DNA from: Bartonella taylorii
GTDB taxonomy: Bacteria; Pseudomonadota; Alphaproteobacteria; Rhizobiales; Rhizobiaceae
Length of the DNA stretch: 64,000 nucleotides
Assembly: GCF_023920105.1 (NCBI RefSeq)
Contig: NZ_CP083693.1
Location: 327,001-391,000 of the forward strand
Direction: 5' to 3'
Below the pieces are notes generated by a model that saw only the letters and a list, made by a program, of their open reading frames with translations, made no database searches and was not told where the DNA came from. Shown here piece after piece: positions 15,472 to 25,184 of this stretch (within the stretch, counting starts at the first letter, position 1; each line of letters begins with the position of its first letter). The translations under genes and the position numbers were made by a program.

Positions 15472-18275
15472 TGCCTTCTTTCTCTTTTAAAGCGTTCTAA
15501 GAGTGCTGGAACATGAACTTGGTCAGCTTTATAGTTTCCTGTAAGCACATAGATAACAATGTTTAATCCTGCACGAAATGCCCATAGGCGTTGCATTGGA
15601 TCATTAGGAATAAGTGGGTATTTCCACATGCCTTTTTCATTTAGTGCCCAAGCACCAGCAAAGTTATTCGCGGTGATCAGAAGGGAACTTACATTATCAC
15701 CGGTGGCAAGAGAACTTTTGTTTTTTTTATTTGTTGATGATGTTTCAACCCACAAAGGTGAGCCACGATAGAGGCCAGGGAAATCAGGCATAATATAAAA
15801 AGAACGCGCAATAACATGATCGGTTGATGCTGGTTCAATGGTTGGAATGTTCAATCCCTTTAAGATGGTTCGTAATCTTTGTGTAGCAGGGGTGGCCGCT
15901 CCTTCAAGATTAAGGTTGGTATTTATCTGATCACGCGTGTCAAATAAAATGGTGCCTCCGTGTTTCATGAAGTTATTTATTTTTTCAAGGCTTTTTGAAG
16001 TTGGTACAGGACTGTTAGCATCAATTGGCCAGTAAATGAGAGGGTAGAAGGAGAGCTCATCTTTATCGAGATCAAGTGCTATCACAGAGCTTGGCGAGAG
16101 CATTGTACGTTCTGCAATAAATTTGCTTAAGGCTTCTAGACCACTTTTACTCGTTGTATCAATTTCATGATTGTTCGTTATCACGTAAGCAAGATGTGTA
16201 GCACCAGCTGCTTGTATTATGGTTTCATTATGATTTTCTGTACCTTGTGCATGAACTGTTGGATCATGGGAAAATAAGGTGATGAGACCTATTGTAAGAG
16301 GGAGGAAAAGAAGCATATTGCGCTGCCGGTTGAGAAAAAAAGCGCCTCCCATCCATAACATGAGAAAATTGTCAAAGGTAAATAATAAGAGAGCTAATCC
16401 TAAAAGTAGGCCAGTAAGATGTTTTTCTTTAGTATCGTAAGATAAAGGACTTTTGCTTAAAGAGGATGGTAATGATGATTGCTTCATCAAGTGTGATGCA
16501 TGATTTAAGAGATTGAGTGCATAAAAATTATTTTTAACGCCATAGAGTCCAGGTGGGGTATGATAGGAAGGAATGGGTAGATCTTGGGCATCAAGGACCA
16601 GTGGAACAACATGGGAAGGAGGTCTTTGTAATTGCCCGTCGGCACTCACTGTTCGCCAAGGATTTTGTATTGCTGTTCCTTTTTTTATGTGTGTTGGGTT
16701 TGTATTTTCATAGGTACTTAATGTGATCAGTTTTTGCAACATTTGTGCAAAAAAGCCAGAAAGTGGAAGATTTGACCATGTGGGATCGGGAGCAATATGA
16801 ATAAGAATGAGCGTTCCTTTGCCGCGACGCGTTGCTGTAATAAGAGGTGTTCCATCAGAAAGACTGAGCCATGTTTTTTCAAAAAGATCTGAGCTTGGTT
16901 CTGCTAAGATTTGGCGTGTGACAGTGACATCTTCTGGAAAAGGGAGATCGAAGAAGAAGCTATTTTTTGCAAAAGGCGCAAGTTTTTGCGGTTTGGTCCA
17001 AGACATAATACTTCCAAGAGAACGTTTACCAGGACGCAGTGGTACCGGTAGTAGGCTATCATAGTGTTCTGCACTACTCAGATTCTCTCCTGCAAAGCGA
17101 ATGAGTGTTCCTCCTTTATTTACGAAGTTAGATAGCTTTTTTTCTGCTTCTTTTGAGATGTTCACAATATCCCCCATAATGAAAACAGAAGGATTTTGTT
17201 TAAGTAAGTGATCAATATCAGTTGAAAGTTCTCTTCCATCGGCTGTTATAAGCTGTGTATGGCTTTGTAATGCTTTGATAATGTAGTAAAATGGAGAGAG
17301 TAAAGGCTGTACCATTTCATTAGTACTTGGTGAAAGGAGAGCAACACGGTTCACTCTATTGTGGCTGTCTACTAAGAAGGTAGCAGCAGCATGCGCTTGG
17401 TTATTGATTTTCATCCAAGCAATATCATTGTGGAGTTCAAGTGGTACATTAAAAGGAACAAGCGTTGTTGTTTCTCCCTCAGGAAAGTTTGTTGTAAATT
17501 GTCCGAGCAATTGATTGTTTGCATCGTAAAGGCTTAGCGTGGCTGGAGTTTTGCCATGTGTCGTTGGACGGATGACGCGTGCTACCATGTTTCCATTGTT
17601 ATTTTCTATGGCCGCTATGCCAATTAAATCAGAAATATCAGCTGAGTACCATAAGAATGTTTTGGGTTTTAATTGTTCAATAAGAGCGACGGTCTGATCA
17701 CCGTCACTTATTTGTAATCCATCACTTAAGTAAGCAATATCAAGAGGGTCATTTTTGGTTATTTCAACGAGTTTTTTTAGCGCTGGCATACGATTGACAG
17801 GCCAAGGGCGGGGCTGCAAATGCATTAAATGTTGTTTTATGGCTTGCGCGGGTAGGGGGCCTATATGGGAGGTATCATCTTCAGCAGTTGCAAGTAAATA
17901 AATATCTTTTTGGTGTTTTTCTGCTTGTGCAAGGAGAGTTTTGGCAACAGAAATGCGTTTTTCCCATTCTTTCGCTGACGCCCATCCATTGTCGATAATG
18001 AGTGCAAGGGGGTGAGACCCAGAGAATGTAATTGGCTTTTGATTCCAAGTGGGTTGTGCCGAAGCGATAATAATGAGTGCTGCTATGGTTAACCGTAATA
18101 ACAGTAACCACCAAGGTGTATGGTTTGCGGTTTCTTGCTGATCCGTTGGTTTTGGTAGAAAGCGCAAAGGAGGAAAGAGCTCTTTACGCGGGGATGGAGG
18201 TGTTATCCGCAACAACCACCAAATGACTGGTAGGGATAAAAGTCCTAGTAACAGCAAGGGAGCAGCAAAACTCAA
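15468..18275 (-). CDS. BatA N-terminal/DUF4159 membrane protein
   Basis: 935 residues. The N-terminus (MSFAAPLLLLGLLSLPVIWW) and the following KELFPPLRFL are the aerotolerance-regulator (BatA) N-terminal domain with two helices. A VWA-like region follows, but the expected DxSxS reads IIDNGWAS, so the metal site is probably lost. Two more membrane helices lie near residues 600-660. The C-terminal 210 residues form a DUF4159 domain, including FPLIYWPI-like and GGTILFDTRDQ motifs. It overlaps both neighbours by four bases, which implies tight translational coupling in the MoxR operon. Function is unknown beyond a proposed role with MoxR in envelope homeostasis. Confidence 0.85.
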   Translation of the reverse strand: MSFAAPLLLLGLLSLPVIWWLLRITPPSPRKELFPPLRFLPKPTDQQETANHTPWWLLLLRLTIAALIIIASAQPTWNQKPITFSGSHPLALIIDNGWASAKEWEKRISVAKTLLAQAEKHQKDIYLLATAEDDTSHIGPLPAQAIKQHLMHLQPRPWPVNRMPALKKLVEITKNDPLDIAYLSDGLQISDGDQTVALIEQLKPKTFLWYSADISDLIGIAAIENNNGNMVARVIRPTTHGKTPATLSLYDANNQLLGQFTTNFPEGETTTLVPFNVPLELHNDIAWMKINNQAHAAATFLVDSHNRVNRVALLSPSTNEMVQPLLSPFYYIIKALQSHTQLITADGRELSTDIDHLLKQNPSVFIMGDIVNISKEAEKKLSNFVNKGGTLIRFAGENLSSAEHYDSLLPVPLRPGKRSLGSIMSWTKPQKLAPFAKNSFFFDLPFPEDVTVTRQILAEPSSDLFEKTWLSLSDGTPLITATRRGKGTLILIHIAPDPTWSNLPLSGFFAQMLQKLITLSTYENTNPTHIKKGTAIQNPWRTVSADGQLQRPPSHVVPLVLDAQDLPIPSYHTPPGLYGVKNNFYALNLLNHASHLMKQSSLPSSLSKSPLSYDTKEKHLTGLLLGLALLLFTFDNFLMLWMGGAFFLNRQRNMLLFLPLTIGLITLFSHDPTVHAQGTENHNETIIQAAGATHLAYVITNNHEIDTTSKSGLEALSKFIAERTMLSPSSVIALDLDKDELSFYPLIYWPIDANSPVPTSKSLEKINNFMKHGGTILFDTRDQINTNLNLEGAATPATQRLRTILKGLNIPTIEPASTDHVIARSFYIMPDFPGLYRGSPLWVETSSTNKKNKSSLATGDNVSSLLITANNFAGAWALNEKGMWKYPLIPNDPMQRLWAFRAGLNIVIYVLTGNYKADQVHVPALLERFKRERRQ

Positions 18276-19183
18276 AGCAACCTCCTGCTATGAGATGAAG
18301 AGCTCCCCATTTTGTTTGCAAGATGCAAAATGGTTTCTTTGAAGGGCTGGTTTGTTGTACTCACGTGATAGGTCCATCCTTGGCGTGAGCAAAAATTTGC
18401 TAATTTTTGTCGCCTTGCTTGATACAGTTTGCAATAGTGCTTACGAAGGTTCTCTGCTTTTCCGAAAATATGCTTTTCTTTTGTTTCTGGATCAGAAAAT
18501 TCTGTGCGACCCTTGTAGGGAAAGTTTTCTTCTGCGGGATCGGCAATTTCAATTAAATGAGCAGTGACCTGTTTTGTGGATAAAATGGTTAAATGTTGGA
18601 TGATTTTTTCAGGATGATCAAGAAAGTCGCTTATTATGATAGCATGTGAAAAACGTGTAATCGTTGAAAAGTTTGGAAATGGATTTTCACTTTGATGATT
18701 TGCCAAAGCTAACGCCATCCGTTCTAGTACATTGGATGCCATTGTAGGGGGCATTAAGTTAGGGATAGCAATACGTTCACCGCTTTGTGCTAGAAGTGAT
18801 GCTAATGCAAGGGTAAGAATAATGGCATGATCACCCTTAGAGATTTTGGAAAAGCGCGAACAGTAATGCATAGATGCACTTTGATCAGGCCAAAGCCATA
18901 CTGTCTGTGTCATTTGCAATTCGTGTTCGCGTAGGTAAGTATGTTCATCACGTGCTGAGCGGCGCCAGTCAATGCGTGTAATGGATTCCCCCTCAACATA
19001 AGGGCGAAATTGCCAAAAATTTTCTCCGTTGCCGCGTTTACGTTGCCCGTGCCGTCCAGATATCAGTGTTTTAGCGATTTGACGTGCTTGTAGAAGAAAA
19101 TATGGCATCTTCGCAGCATCTTCATGCAGTTTAACCGCAAGGGACATTGGAGACTGTTTTGAAACTTTTTTACCAATAGCCAT
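18272..19183 (-). CDS. DUF58 domain protein of the MoxR operon
   Basis: 303 residues, soluble. DUF58 proteins are the usual partners of MoxR ATPases. The signature region is GENFWQFRPYVEGESITRIDWRRSAR, followed by LREHELQMTQTVWLWPDQSASM, where DQSAS corresponds to a VWA-type metal motif. The start codon shares its last base with the moxR stop, and the end overlaps the DUF4159 gene by four bases. It probably acts as an adaptor between the ATPase and the membrane proteins downstream. Confidence 0.87.
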   Translation of the reverse strand: MAIGKKVSKQSPMSLAVKLHEDAAKMPYFLLQARQIAKTLISGRHGQRKRGNGENFWQFRPYVEGESITRIDWRRSARDEHTYLREHELQMTQTVWLWPDQSASMHYCSRFSKISKGDHAIILTLALASLLAQSGERIAIPNLMPPTMASNVLERMALALANHQSENPFPNFSTITRFSHAIIISDFLDHPEKIIQHLTILSTKQVTAHLIEIADPAEENFPYKGRTEFSDPETKEKHIFGKAENLRKHYCKLYQARRQKLANFCSRQGWTYHVSTTNQPFKETILHLANKMGSSSSHSRRLL

Positions 19184-20214
19184 TAGAGGGCGTCTTTCAC
19201 GAGATCATTGATAACATCTTTTACTGTTATATTTTCAGCATGTGCGGAAAAATTGAGTGCCATGCGGTGTTGTAATACGGGGTGGGCTAATGCTTCAACA
19301 TCATCAAGTGAAGGAGCTAAACGCCCATGATAAAGAGCACGGGCACGGACACAAAGTGAAAGTGCTTGCGATGCTCGAGGACCAGGTCCCCAAGCAATAT
19401 AAGCATTTGCAAGAGTGTTGTCTTTATGGGGGCGGGCTGAACGGACGATCTTTAAAATGGCTTCTATAATATTTTCCGAGAGTGGCATTTTGCGAACGAT
19501 CTTTTGAATCTTTTGCAGTTTTTGAGTTGACAAAATCGGTTTTGCTTTTTTGTTTTTCTCTCTCGTTGTTTCTAAAATAATACGTCGTTCTGTGGTTAGG
19601 TCAGGATAGTCAATGTCAATTTGCATTAAAAAGCGATCCAGTTGTGCTTCAGGAAGTGGGTAGGTTCCTTCCTGCTCAAAAGGATTTTGGGTTGCAAGTA
19701 CATGAAAAGGTTGTGGTAAATCATAACGGTTACCAGCGACAGTGACATGATATTCTTGCATGGCTTGTAAAAGAGCTGATTGTGTGCGAGGAGAGGCGCG
19801 ATTAATTTCATCAGCCATGAGAAGTTGAGTGAAAATAGGGCCTTGAACATAGCGGAAGGAACGTTTACCATTTTTATCTGAATCCATAATTTCAGAACCG
19901 ATAATGTCTGATGGCATCAAATCGGGGGTAAATTGAATGCGTTTTTCATCAAGTCCTAATACCGTTCCCAAAGTTTCAACAAGACGCGTTTTAGCAAGTC
20001 CTGGAGCACCGACGAGAAGGGTGTGTCCACTAGCGAAAATAGCTATTAAAGCGTATTCAATCACATGATTTTGTCCAAAAATAACTTTATCAATTTCTTG
20101 TTGTAAAATATCCAATTCTTTGTGTGCTGTATCAATATCATTAATAACTTCTTGGGCTTCATGATTGATATTAGCCTTTTTAAGAGAATTGGATGATATA
20201 TCAGGTTGACTCAT
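19183..20214 (-). CDS. moxR: MoxR-family AAA+ ATPase
   Basis: 343 residues. MoxR ATPases are chaperone-like and help load metals or assemble protein complexes, with VWA partners. Walker A is GAPGLAKTRL and Walker B with sensor region is LLMADEINRASPRTQSALLQAM. The arginine-finger region and LDRFLMQIDIDYPD follow, then a helical C-terminal lid. It is the first gene of a four-gene minus-strand operon in which every junction overlaps. The ATG lies after an AAGGAAGAAAT stretch. ORF boundaries and family are secure; the client is unknown. Confidence 0.93.
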   Translation of the reverse strand: MSQPDISSNSLKKANINHEAQEVINDIDTAHKELDILQQEIDKVIFGQNHVIEYALIAIFASGHTLLVGAPGLAKTRLVETLGTVLGLDEKRIQFTPDLMPSDIIGSEIMDSDKNGKRSFRYVQGPIFTQLLMADEINRASPRTQSALLQAMQEYHVTVAGNRYDLPQPFHVLATQNPFEQEGTYPLPEAQLDRFLMQIDIDYPDLTTERRIILETTREKNKKAKPILSTQKLQKIQKIVRKMPLSENIIEAILKIVRSARPHKDNTLANAYIAWGPGPRASQALSLCVRARALYHGRLAPSLDDVEALAHPVLQHRMALNFSAHAENITVKDVINDLVKDAL

Positions 20215-20460
20215 ATTTCTTCCTTAAGGCATCTGTTGCAAAATCACTGATTTTTTCTGCATGATAATGAATATTTTATAATTTGTAACAGAAAATGAGA
20301 AGAAAAGAAGTGTAATATGTTGTTTTTTTATATTTGCACATACACAGAGTAATCTATTTGGAACAAATAGATGTGTTGTATAAAGGATAGCTTAGAAATA
20401 TTGTTCTTATGAAGATATCTGGTTAAGACAATGAGGACAATTTTTTGAAAGGTTTAAAGG

Positions 20461-21714
20461 GTGAGTATAAGACAAAGTTTTAAACAGGTTAAGTGGTTGC
20501 AGCATAGTGACGTCCAAACACTTCTTCGTATTTTGTCTTTGGAGGGTGAAGAGGCGCGTGTTGTGGGGGGGGCAGTGCGCAATCAGTTGTTAGGGCAGCC
20601 TATTAGTGATATTGATATTGCGACAACCTGTTTGCCACAACAGGTTATAGTGCGGGTAGAAGAAGCAGGATTTAAAGCTATTCCTACAGGCGTTGCGTTT
20701 GGTACAGTGACTGTGGTTTCTCAGTTATGTTCTTATGAAATAACAACACTTCGCTCTGATATTGAAACGGATGGTCGTCATGCAAAAGTGGCATTCGGTC
20801 GCGATTGGCAAAAAGATGCTGAACGGCGGGATTTTACGATTAATGCGCTTTATTGTGATGCTGTTGGGCAGCTTTATGATGATGTGGGAGGTTTGGATGA
20901 CATTGCCAGCCGCACAGTACGTTTTATTGGTATTGCAGAAAATCGTATTCGCGAAGATTATTTACGTATTTTGCGTTTTTTTCGTTTTTTTGCTTGGTAT
21001 GGAGCAGGAAGACCTGATGTGCAGGGGTTGAAAGCATGTGTTTATTTAAAAGATGGTCTGCAAAAACTTTCAGCTGAGCGTATTTGGGGAGAAATGAAAA
21101 AGCTTCTCGCTGCTTCAGATCCGACACGTGCTCTTTTATGGATGCGTCAAAGTGGAATTTTAACACGCATTCTCCCTGAAACAGAAAAATGGGGAATTGA
21201 TGCAATCCATTCATTGGTGAAAGCAGAACAGGCTTTTGGTTGGAAGATCGATCCGTTGTTACGGCTGGAAAGTCTTCTTCCTCCTGACCCTGCACGTCTT
21301 CATGAAATGGCGCATCGCTTGCGTTTTTCTCATAAAGAAACAATGCGGTTAAAGGAATGGGCAGAGTTAAAAACAATTAGTCAAAATTGTTCAGATGGTG
21401 TTGTGCAAAAATTAATTTATTTTCATGGTCGTCAGCCGGTTTTAGATCAGTTATCTTTATCTGTGGCAGTAGCACATACTGATACTTTTGGGGGGAATGG
21501 GACTTCGCAAAAAGCAGGAGATTATATTAGACTTTACCAGCTTGCACAAAAATGGCAGATTCCGACGTTTCCTGTTAAAGGAGGGGATTTGATAAAAAAA
21601 GGTTTTTGTAAAGGAGTCCTTTTAGGAAAAAAGCTCAAAGAGCTAGAAGTGATATGGATTGAAAGCGGATTTTTAATGGATCGTCATGCATTATTAGAAA
21701 AAATTAATTTGTAA
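20461..21714 (+). CDS. cca: CCA tRNA nucleotidyltransferase
   Basis: 417 residues beginning with GTG, with GAAAGG upstream. Class II CCA-adding enzymes add or repair the CCA tail of tRNAs. The nucleotidyltransferase core is RVVGGAVRNQLLGQPISDIDIATT, with catalytic DxD in DID. The RRDFTINALYCD motif and the base-recognition region EDYLRILRFFRFFAWYG follow. The length and the helical C-terminal body fit the alphaproteobacterial form. The GGAVRN codons include a run of eight G's near 20565-20572, a potential slippage site in an essential gene. Confidence 0.95.
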   Translation: MSIRQSFKQVKWLQHSDVQTLLRILSLEGEEARVVGGAVRNQLLGQPISDIDIATTCLPQQVIVRVEEAGFKAIPTGVAFGTVTVVSQLCSYEITTLRSDIETDGRHAKVAFGRDWQKDAERRDFTINALYCDAVGQLYDDVGGLDDIASRTVRFIGIAENRIREDYLRILRFFRFFAWYGAGRPDVQGLKACVYLKDGLQKLSAERIWGEMKKLLAASDPTRALLWMRQSGILTRILPETEKWGIDAIHSLVKAEQAFGWKIDPLLRLESLLPPDPARLHEMAHRLRFSHKETMRLKEWAELKTISQNCSDGVVQKLIYFHGRQPVLDQLSLSVAVAHTDTFGGNGTSQKAGDYIRLYQLAQKWQIPTFPVKGGDLIKKGFCKGVLLGKKLKELEVIWIESGFLMDRHALLEKINL

Positions 21715-22039
21715 TATGAATTTTTATAAAGACGCTTTCGTTATTTTTTAATATTAGGTTTGTTTGTAGTTGCTTGATTATTGATAGCGGAAATAGTGCA
21801 ATGAAGGTTATACACACTCTGATTTTCATGTAGTTCTATGTAGTTTTCCCCTGATGATTTGTGAAGGTGTTTTGGAGGATTATACCAGAAGTATAATTGA
21901 AGATTATCAAATTTTAAGGGTATTGTAAGTCTTCGGAAAATATGGCGATTTCGTTTTTTTGAAAGCTATGGGATATGTACAATACACGAGGCGTTTTTAT
22001 CAATCTATTGAATCCCTTAATGAGATTTTTGTATTTTCT
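21715..22039. other. Intergenic region cca-trmL
   Basis: About 325 bp between convergent genes. A weak 7-bp hairpin (ATTATAC/GTATAAT, near 21879) is present without a T run. Nothing else is supported. Confidence 0.4.
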
Positions 22040-22516
22040 TTATGAAGTTTCTCTTTTTTCATTATAACCAATTTGGCGAAGCGCTTCTCCTGTTGTTATA
22101 GCGACGCTCATTGCAAGATTGAGAGAACGTGCGTGTGGTTGCATGGGAATTTTCAGCGCATAATCAACGGCTTCATGAATATAATCAGGAACTCCGGCCG
22201 ATTCACGACCAAAAAGTAAAACGTCGTTTTTCTGATAGCATACCTGCGTATAGCATGTTTTTGCCTTTGTACTTAAAAGTAAAAGACGGCGGTTAAAGTG
22301 TCTCATGGTTTTTATAAAATGTTGCCAATCAATGTGTCGCTCTAATGAGGCGTATTCAAGATAATCCAACCCTGCTCGTTTAAGGTTGCGATCTGACAGA
22401 TTAAAGCCTGCGGGTTCAATAATGTGCACATATAAACCAAAACAAGCGCTAAGACGCAAAATCGTTCCAGTATTGCCAGCAATATCGGGTTGAAAAAGAG
22501 CAATGTGAAGTGTCAT
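22040..22516 (-). CDS. trmL: tRNA (cytidine/uridine-34-2'-O)-methyltransferase TrmL
   Basis: 158 residues, the length of a minimal SPOUT methyltransferase. It methylates the wobble ribose of two tRNA-Leu species. The knot motifs are visible as FQPDIAGNTGTILRLSACF at the N-terminus, LLFGRESAGVPDYIHEAV in the middle and RSLNLAMSVAITTGEALRQ near the end. The start MTLHIALFQPDIAGN is typical. It is encoded alone and in the opposite orientation to the petABC operon. Confidence 0.95.
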   Translation of the reverse strand: MTLHIALFQPDIAGNTGTILRLSACFGLYVHIIEPAGFNLSDRNLKRAGLDYLEYASLERHIDWQHFIKTMRHFNRRLLLLSTKAKTCYTQVCYQKNDVLLFGRESAGVPDYIHEAVDYALKIPMQPHARSLNLAMSVAITTGEALRQIGYNEKRETS

Positions 22517-23374
22517 ATTCTATGTAGTATGATTTTTCCTTCGTGTTTGTAAAGAAGCTCTGTATCTTACTTAAAAAAATATAATTGAGAAGCATGTGGT
22601 TTTTCTGTTTATCTGTTATTCACTTTAGATTTCAAGGAAAAACTATGCATCTAGATTTGTTATAAGATGAGCAAAGCATGAGCAGTGAAAGATGATTATG
22701 GTTAATGCGTTCCAATACAGATTTGGATGATTACAAAAATATGTCCTATCAAAGAATGTTCAGGTTTATTTTTCTCGCAACATTTTATTGCATAAGCTTG
22801 GTACTTATCAGTGTGAGAATTCGATTAACAATAAAGATAGTTCGTGGAGTCATACCAGTTATCAAATAAGCTTTTATTGTTTCTTTTATCAGTACCAACT
22901 ACCGGATAAGCTTTATGATTTCGATGAGGTGATAAAGCAGATTAAACGCAGAATTTCGATATTGTTGGTAGAAGCAATAGCAGAATATTTAGTGAGTTAA
23001 AAATCAAAAGAGTTTTGAGGTTTCGCAGTAAATAGGTTAGCTATAGCAGGTAATATATCTGATAATATTTCTTTATAGAGCTTGAGGATGTTGAAGTTGC
23101 GTCTACGATTGGAACAAAAAAATTATAATTTCCAAATGTAGGATTTTAAAAATAAAAGAGTGTTGAAGATAGCAAATATGGTGGATGTTGGTGCTCAATT
23201 ATTGGTCGAAATTGCGTTTAGTTAAGGAAAGACAAAAGAGGACAAATCATACAAATAGTAAAAAGTTTTTTAGAGATATTTTTATGGTTTAGGAGATTGA
23301 ATGATCAGGGATTGTGTAATGGGGAAGGGTATGGTAAAAAATGTTTTAGGGGATAGGATCCTTTAGTTAAGGTA
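22517..23374. other. Long AT-rich intergenic region before petA
   Basis: About 860 bp with no recognisable gene. It contains a possible 54-codon ORF (22705-22869) listed separately and must hold the petABC promoter. The size suggests a decayed gene, but I could not reconstruct any protein. Confidence 0.45.
22705..22869 (+). CDS. Possible small membrane protein (54 residues)
   Basis: An ATG ORF with one strongly hydrophobic segment (FIFLATFYCISLVLISV) between a polar N-terminus (MRSNTDLDDYKNMSYQRMF) and a basic tail. That layout is common for small single-pass proteins. There is no clear ribosome site, and I recognise no family. It could be chance or the relic of a decayed gene. Confidence 0.22.
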   Translation: MRSNTDLDDYKNMSYQRMFRFIFLATFYCISLVLISVRIRLTIKIVRGVIPVIK

Positions 23375-23923
23375 ATGAGTGAGCAGACAAGACGCGATTT
23401 TCTGTTTTTGGTAACAAGTGTTACAGGGGCAGTTGGAATTGGTGCAGTTGTATGGCCTTTTATCTGTCAAATGCGCCCTGATGAGGCTGTTTTGGCATCT
23501 TCTTCTGTTGAGGTTGATCTTTCTGGTATTGAAGAGGGTATGTCGGTGACGGTCAGGTGGCGTGGACAGCCTGTTGTTATTCGCAACCGTACAGCGAAAG
23601 AAATTGCTGAATCTCGTGCTATCACATTGGATATTCTTAGAGATCGTCAGGCGCGTAACCCTAATCTTGAAGGTGAAGAAGAAGCGACGGATTTCGCGCG
23701 TTCTGCGGGCGAGGGGCGTGAGAATTGGCTTATTCTCATTAATCTTTGTACGCATTTAGGCTGTGTAACACTTGGACAATCAGGTAAATTTGGGGGGTGG
23801 TTGTGTCCATGTCATGGTGCTGTTTATGATACAGCTGGAAGAGTGCGCTCAGGGCCAGCACCCTATAATTTAGCCATTCCGCCTTATCAATTTCTTTCTG
23901 ATACTTTGCTGAAAATAGGATAA
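23375..23923 (+). CDS. petA: Ubiquinol-cytochrome c reductase Rieske iron-sulfur subunit
   Basis: 182 residues. The N-terminus holds a twin-arginine type signal-anchor, TRRDFLF followed by a hydrophobic helix to about residue 30, which directs folded export by Tat. The 2Fe-2S cluster ligands are in CTHLGC (125-130) and CPCHG (144-148). It passes electrons from ubiquinol to cytochrome c1 in the bc1 complex. petB follows after four bases, so the three pet genes form an operon. Confidence 0.96.
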   Translation: MSEQTRRDFLFLVTSVTGAVGIGAVVWPFICQMRPDEAVLASSSVEVDLSGIEEGMSVTVRWRGQPVVIRNRTAKEIAESRAITLDILRDRQARNPNLEGEEEATDFARSAGEGRENWLILINLCTHLGCVTLGQSGKFGGWLCPCHGAVYDTAGRVRSGPAPYNLAIPPYQFLSDTLLKIG

Positions 23924-23927
23924 AGTG

Positions 23928-25184
23928 ATGACAAAATTTCCTTCTTATTTTCCTAAAAGTGCTCTTGCCCGTTGGTTTGATAAGCGCTTACCTCTTCCTC
24001 GACTTTTTTATAATGTATTTATCATTTTTCCTGTTCCACGTAATCTTAATTATTTTTATACATTTGGCGGTATTTTGACCGTTATGCTTTTATCACAGCT
24101 TTTAACCGGTATTGTATTAGCATTGCATTATGTGCCAGATATTCATTTAGCTTTTGAAACTGGTGAACGTTTTAGGCGTGAAGGGCAGTTTGGTTGGCTT
24201 TTTCGTCCATGGCATTGTGTAGGATCTTCGTTTTTTTTTATTGCTGTTTATATCCATTTAGCACGTAGCCTTTATTATGGTTCTTATAAAAATATGCGAG
24301 AAATGGTTTGGATCACGGGCATTTGCATTTATATCATCATGATGGCAATAGCATTTTTTGGTTATGTGCTGGTTTGGGGGATGATGTCTGTTTCAGCAGC
24401 TTCAGTAGTTGCAGGCCTTTTAAAAGCTATTCCTTTAGTGGGGATGTGGTTGCATGAAACATTTCTTGGTGGTTATAGCGTAGGACAACCAACCTTGAAC
24501 CGTTTTTATGTTTTTCATTATTTATTGTCATTTGTTTTGCTTTTTCTTGTGGGGCTGCATATTTTTGCGCTCCACCAAGTTGGGCAGGGTAATCCAACCG
24601 GCCTTGCAATACAATCAGATAAGGAAACTATTCCTTTTGCGCCCTATGCGCTTATCAAGGATATTTTTGCTATTACTGTTTTTTTGATCTTTTTTGCTTG
24701 GTTTTTGTTTTATATGCCTGATTATATGGGACAGGCTGAAAATTATAGCGTTGCTGATCCTTTAAAGGCACCTCTTCGTGTGGTGCCGGAGTGGTATTTT
24801 TTGCCTTTTTATTCGATGCTGCGTGCTATAACGTTTAATATTGGTGCTCTTTCATCAACTTTTGTGGGTGTTGTTCTCTTAGCTGGTTCGGTTTTCGTTT
24901 TAATTTTTGTTCCATGGTTAGATCGCTCTAAAATATGTTCCGCAAGGTATCGACCTGTTTATAAAATTTTCTTTTGGGCGTTAATTGTCGATGTTATTTT
25001 TCTTGGTTGGCTTGGTTCACAAGAAATCAGTGACAGCACTCTTTTATGGACGCAATTGGCTACGGCGTATTATTTTATATTCTTTTTGATTATTTTACCG
25101 ATTCTCCCTTCTTTTGAAAAGAGAGGTTCTTTTCCTTCTTCAATTACTGAAGATATGAAACAGAAAAAAAATATACTATGGTAA
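23928..25184 (+). CDS. petB: Cytochrome b subunit of the bc1 complex
   Basis: 418 residues, about eight membrane helices, full length for a cytochrome b. It holds the two b hemes and the quinol oxidation and reduction sites. Heme-ligand histidines are in LALHYVPD, FFIAVYIHLARSLYYGSYK and the second pair around FVFHYLLSF and LVGLHIFALH. The Qo-site PEWY motif is present as VVPEWYFLPFYSML. I chose ATG 23928; a GTG one codon earlier is also possible. The stop overlaps the petC start by seven bases. Confidence 0.97.
   Translation: MTKFPSYFPKSALARWFDKRLPLPRLFYNVFIIFPVPRNLNYFYTFGGILTVMLLSQLLTGIVLALHYVPDIHLAFETGERFRREGQFGWLFRPWHCVGSSFFFIAVYIHLARSLYYGSYKNMREMVWITGICIYIIMMAIAFFGYVLVWGMMSVSAASVVAGLLKAIPLVGMWLHETFLGGYSVGQPTLNRFYVFHYLLSFVLLFLVGLHIFALHQVGQGNPTGLAIQSDKETIPFAPYALIKDIFAITVFLIFFAWFLFYMPDYMGQAENYSVADPLKAPLRVVPEWYFLPFYSMLRAITFNIGALSSTFVGVVLLAGSVFVLIFVPWLDRSKICSARYRPVYKIFFWALIVDVIFLGWLGSQEISDSTLLWTQLATAYYFIFFLIILPILPSFEKRGSFPSSITEDMKQKKNILW

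Noticed and set aside
20565..20572. Run of eight G's in cca as a phase-variation switch
   Set aside because: It encodes the invariant GGAVRN active-site motif of an essential enzyme; slippage would be lethal, so a regulatory switch is unlikely.
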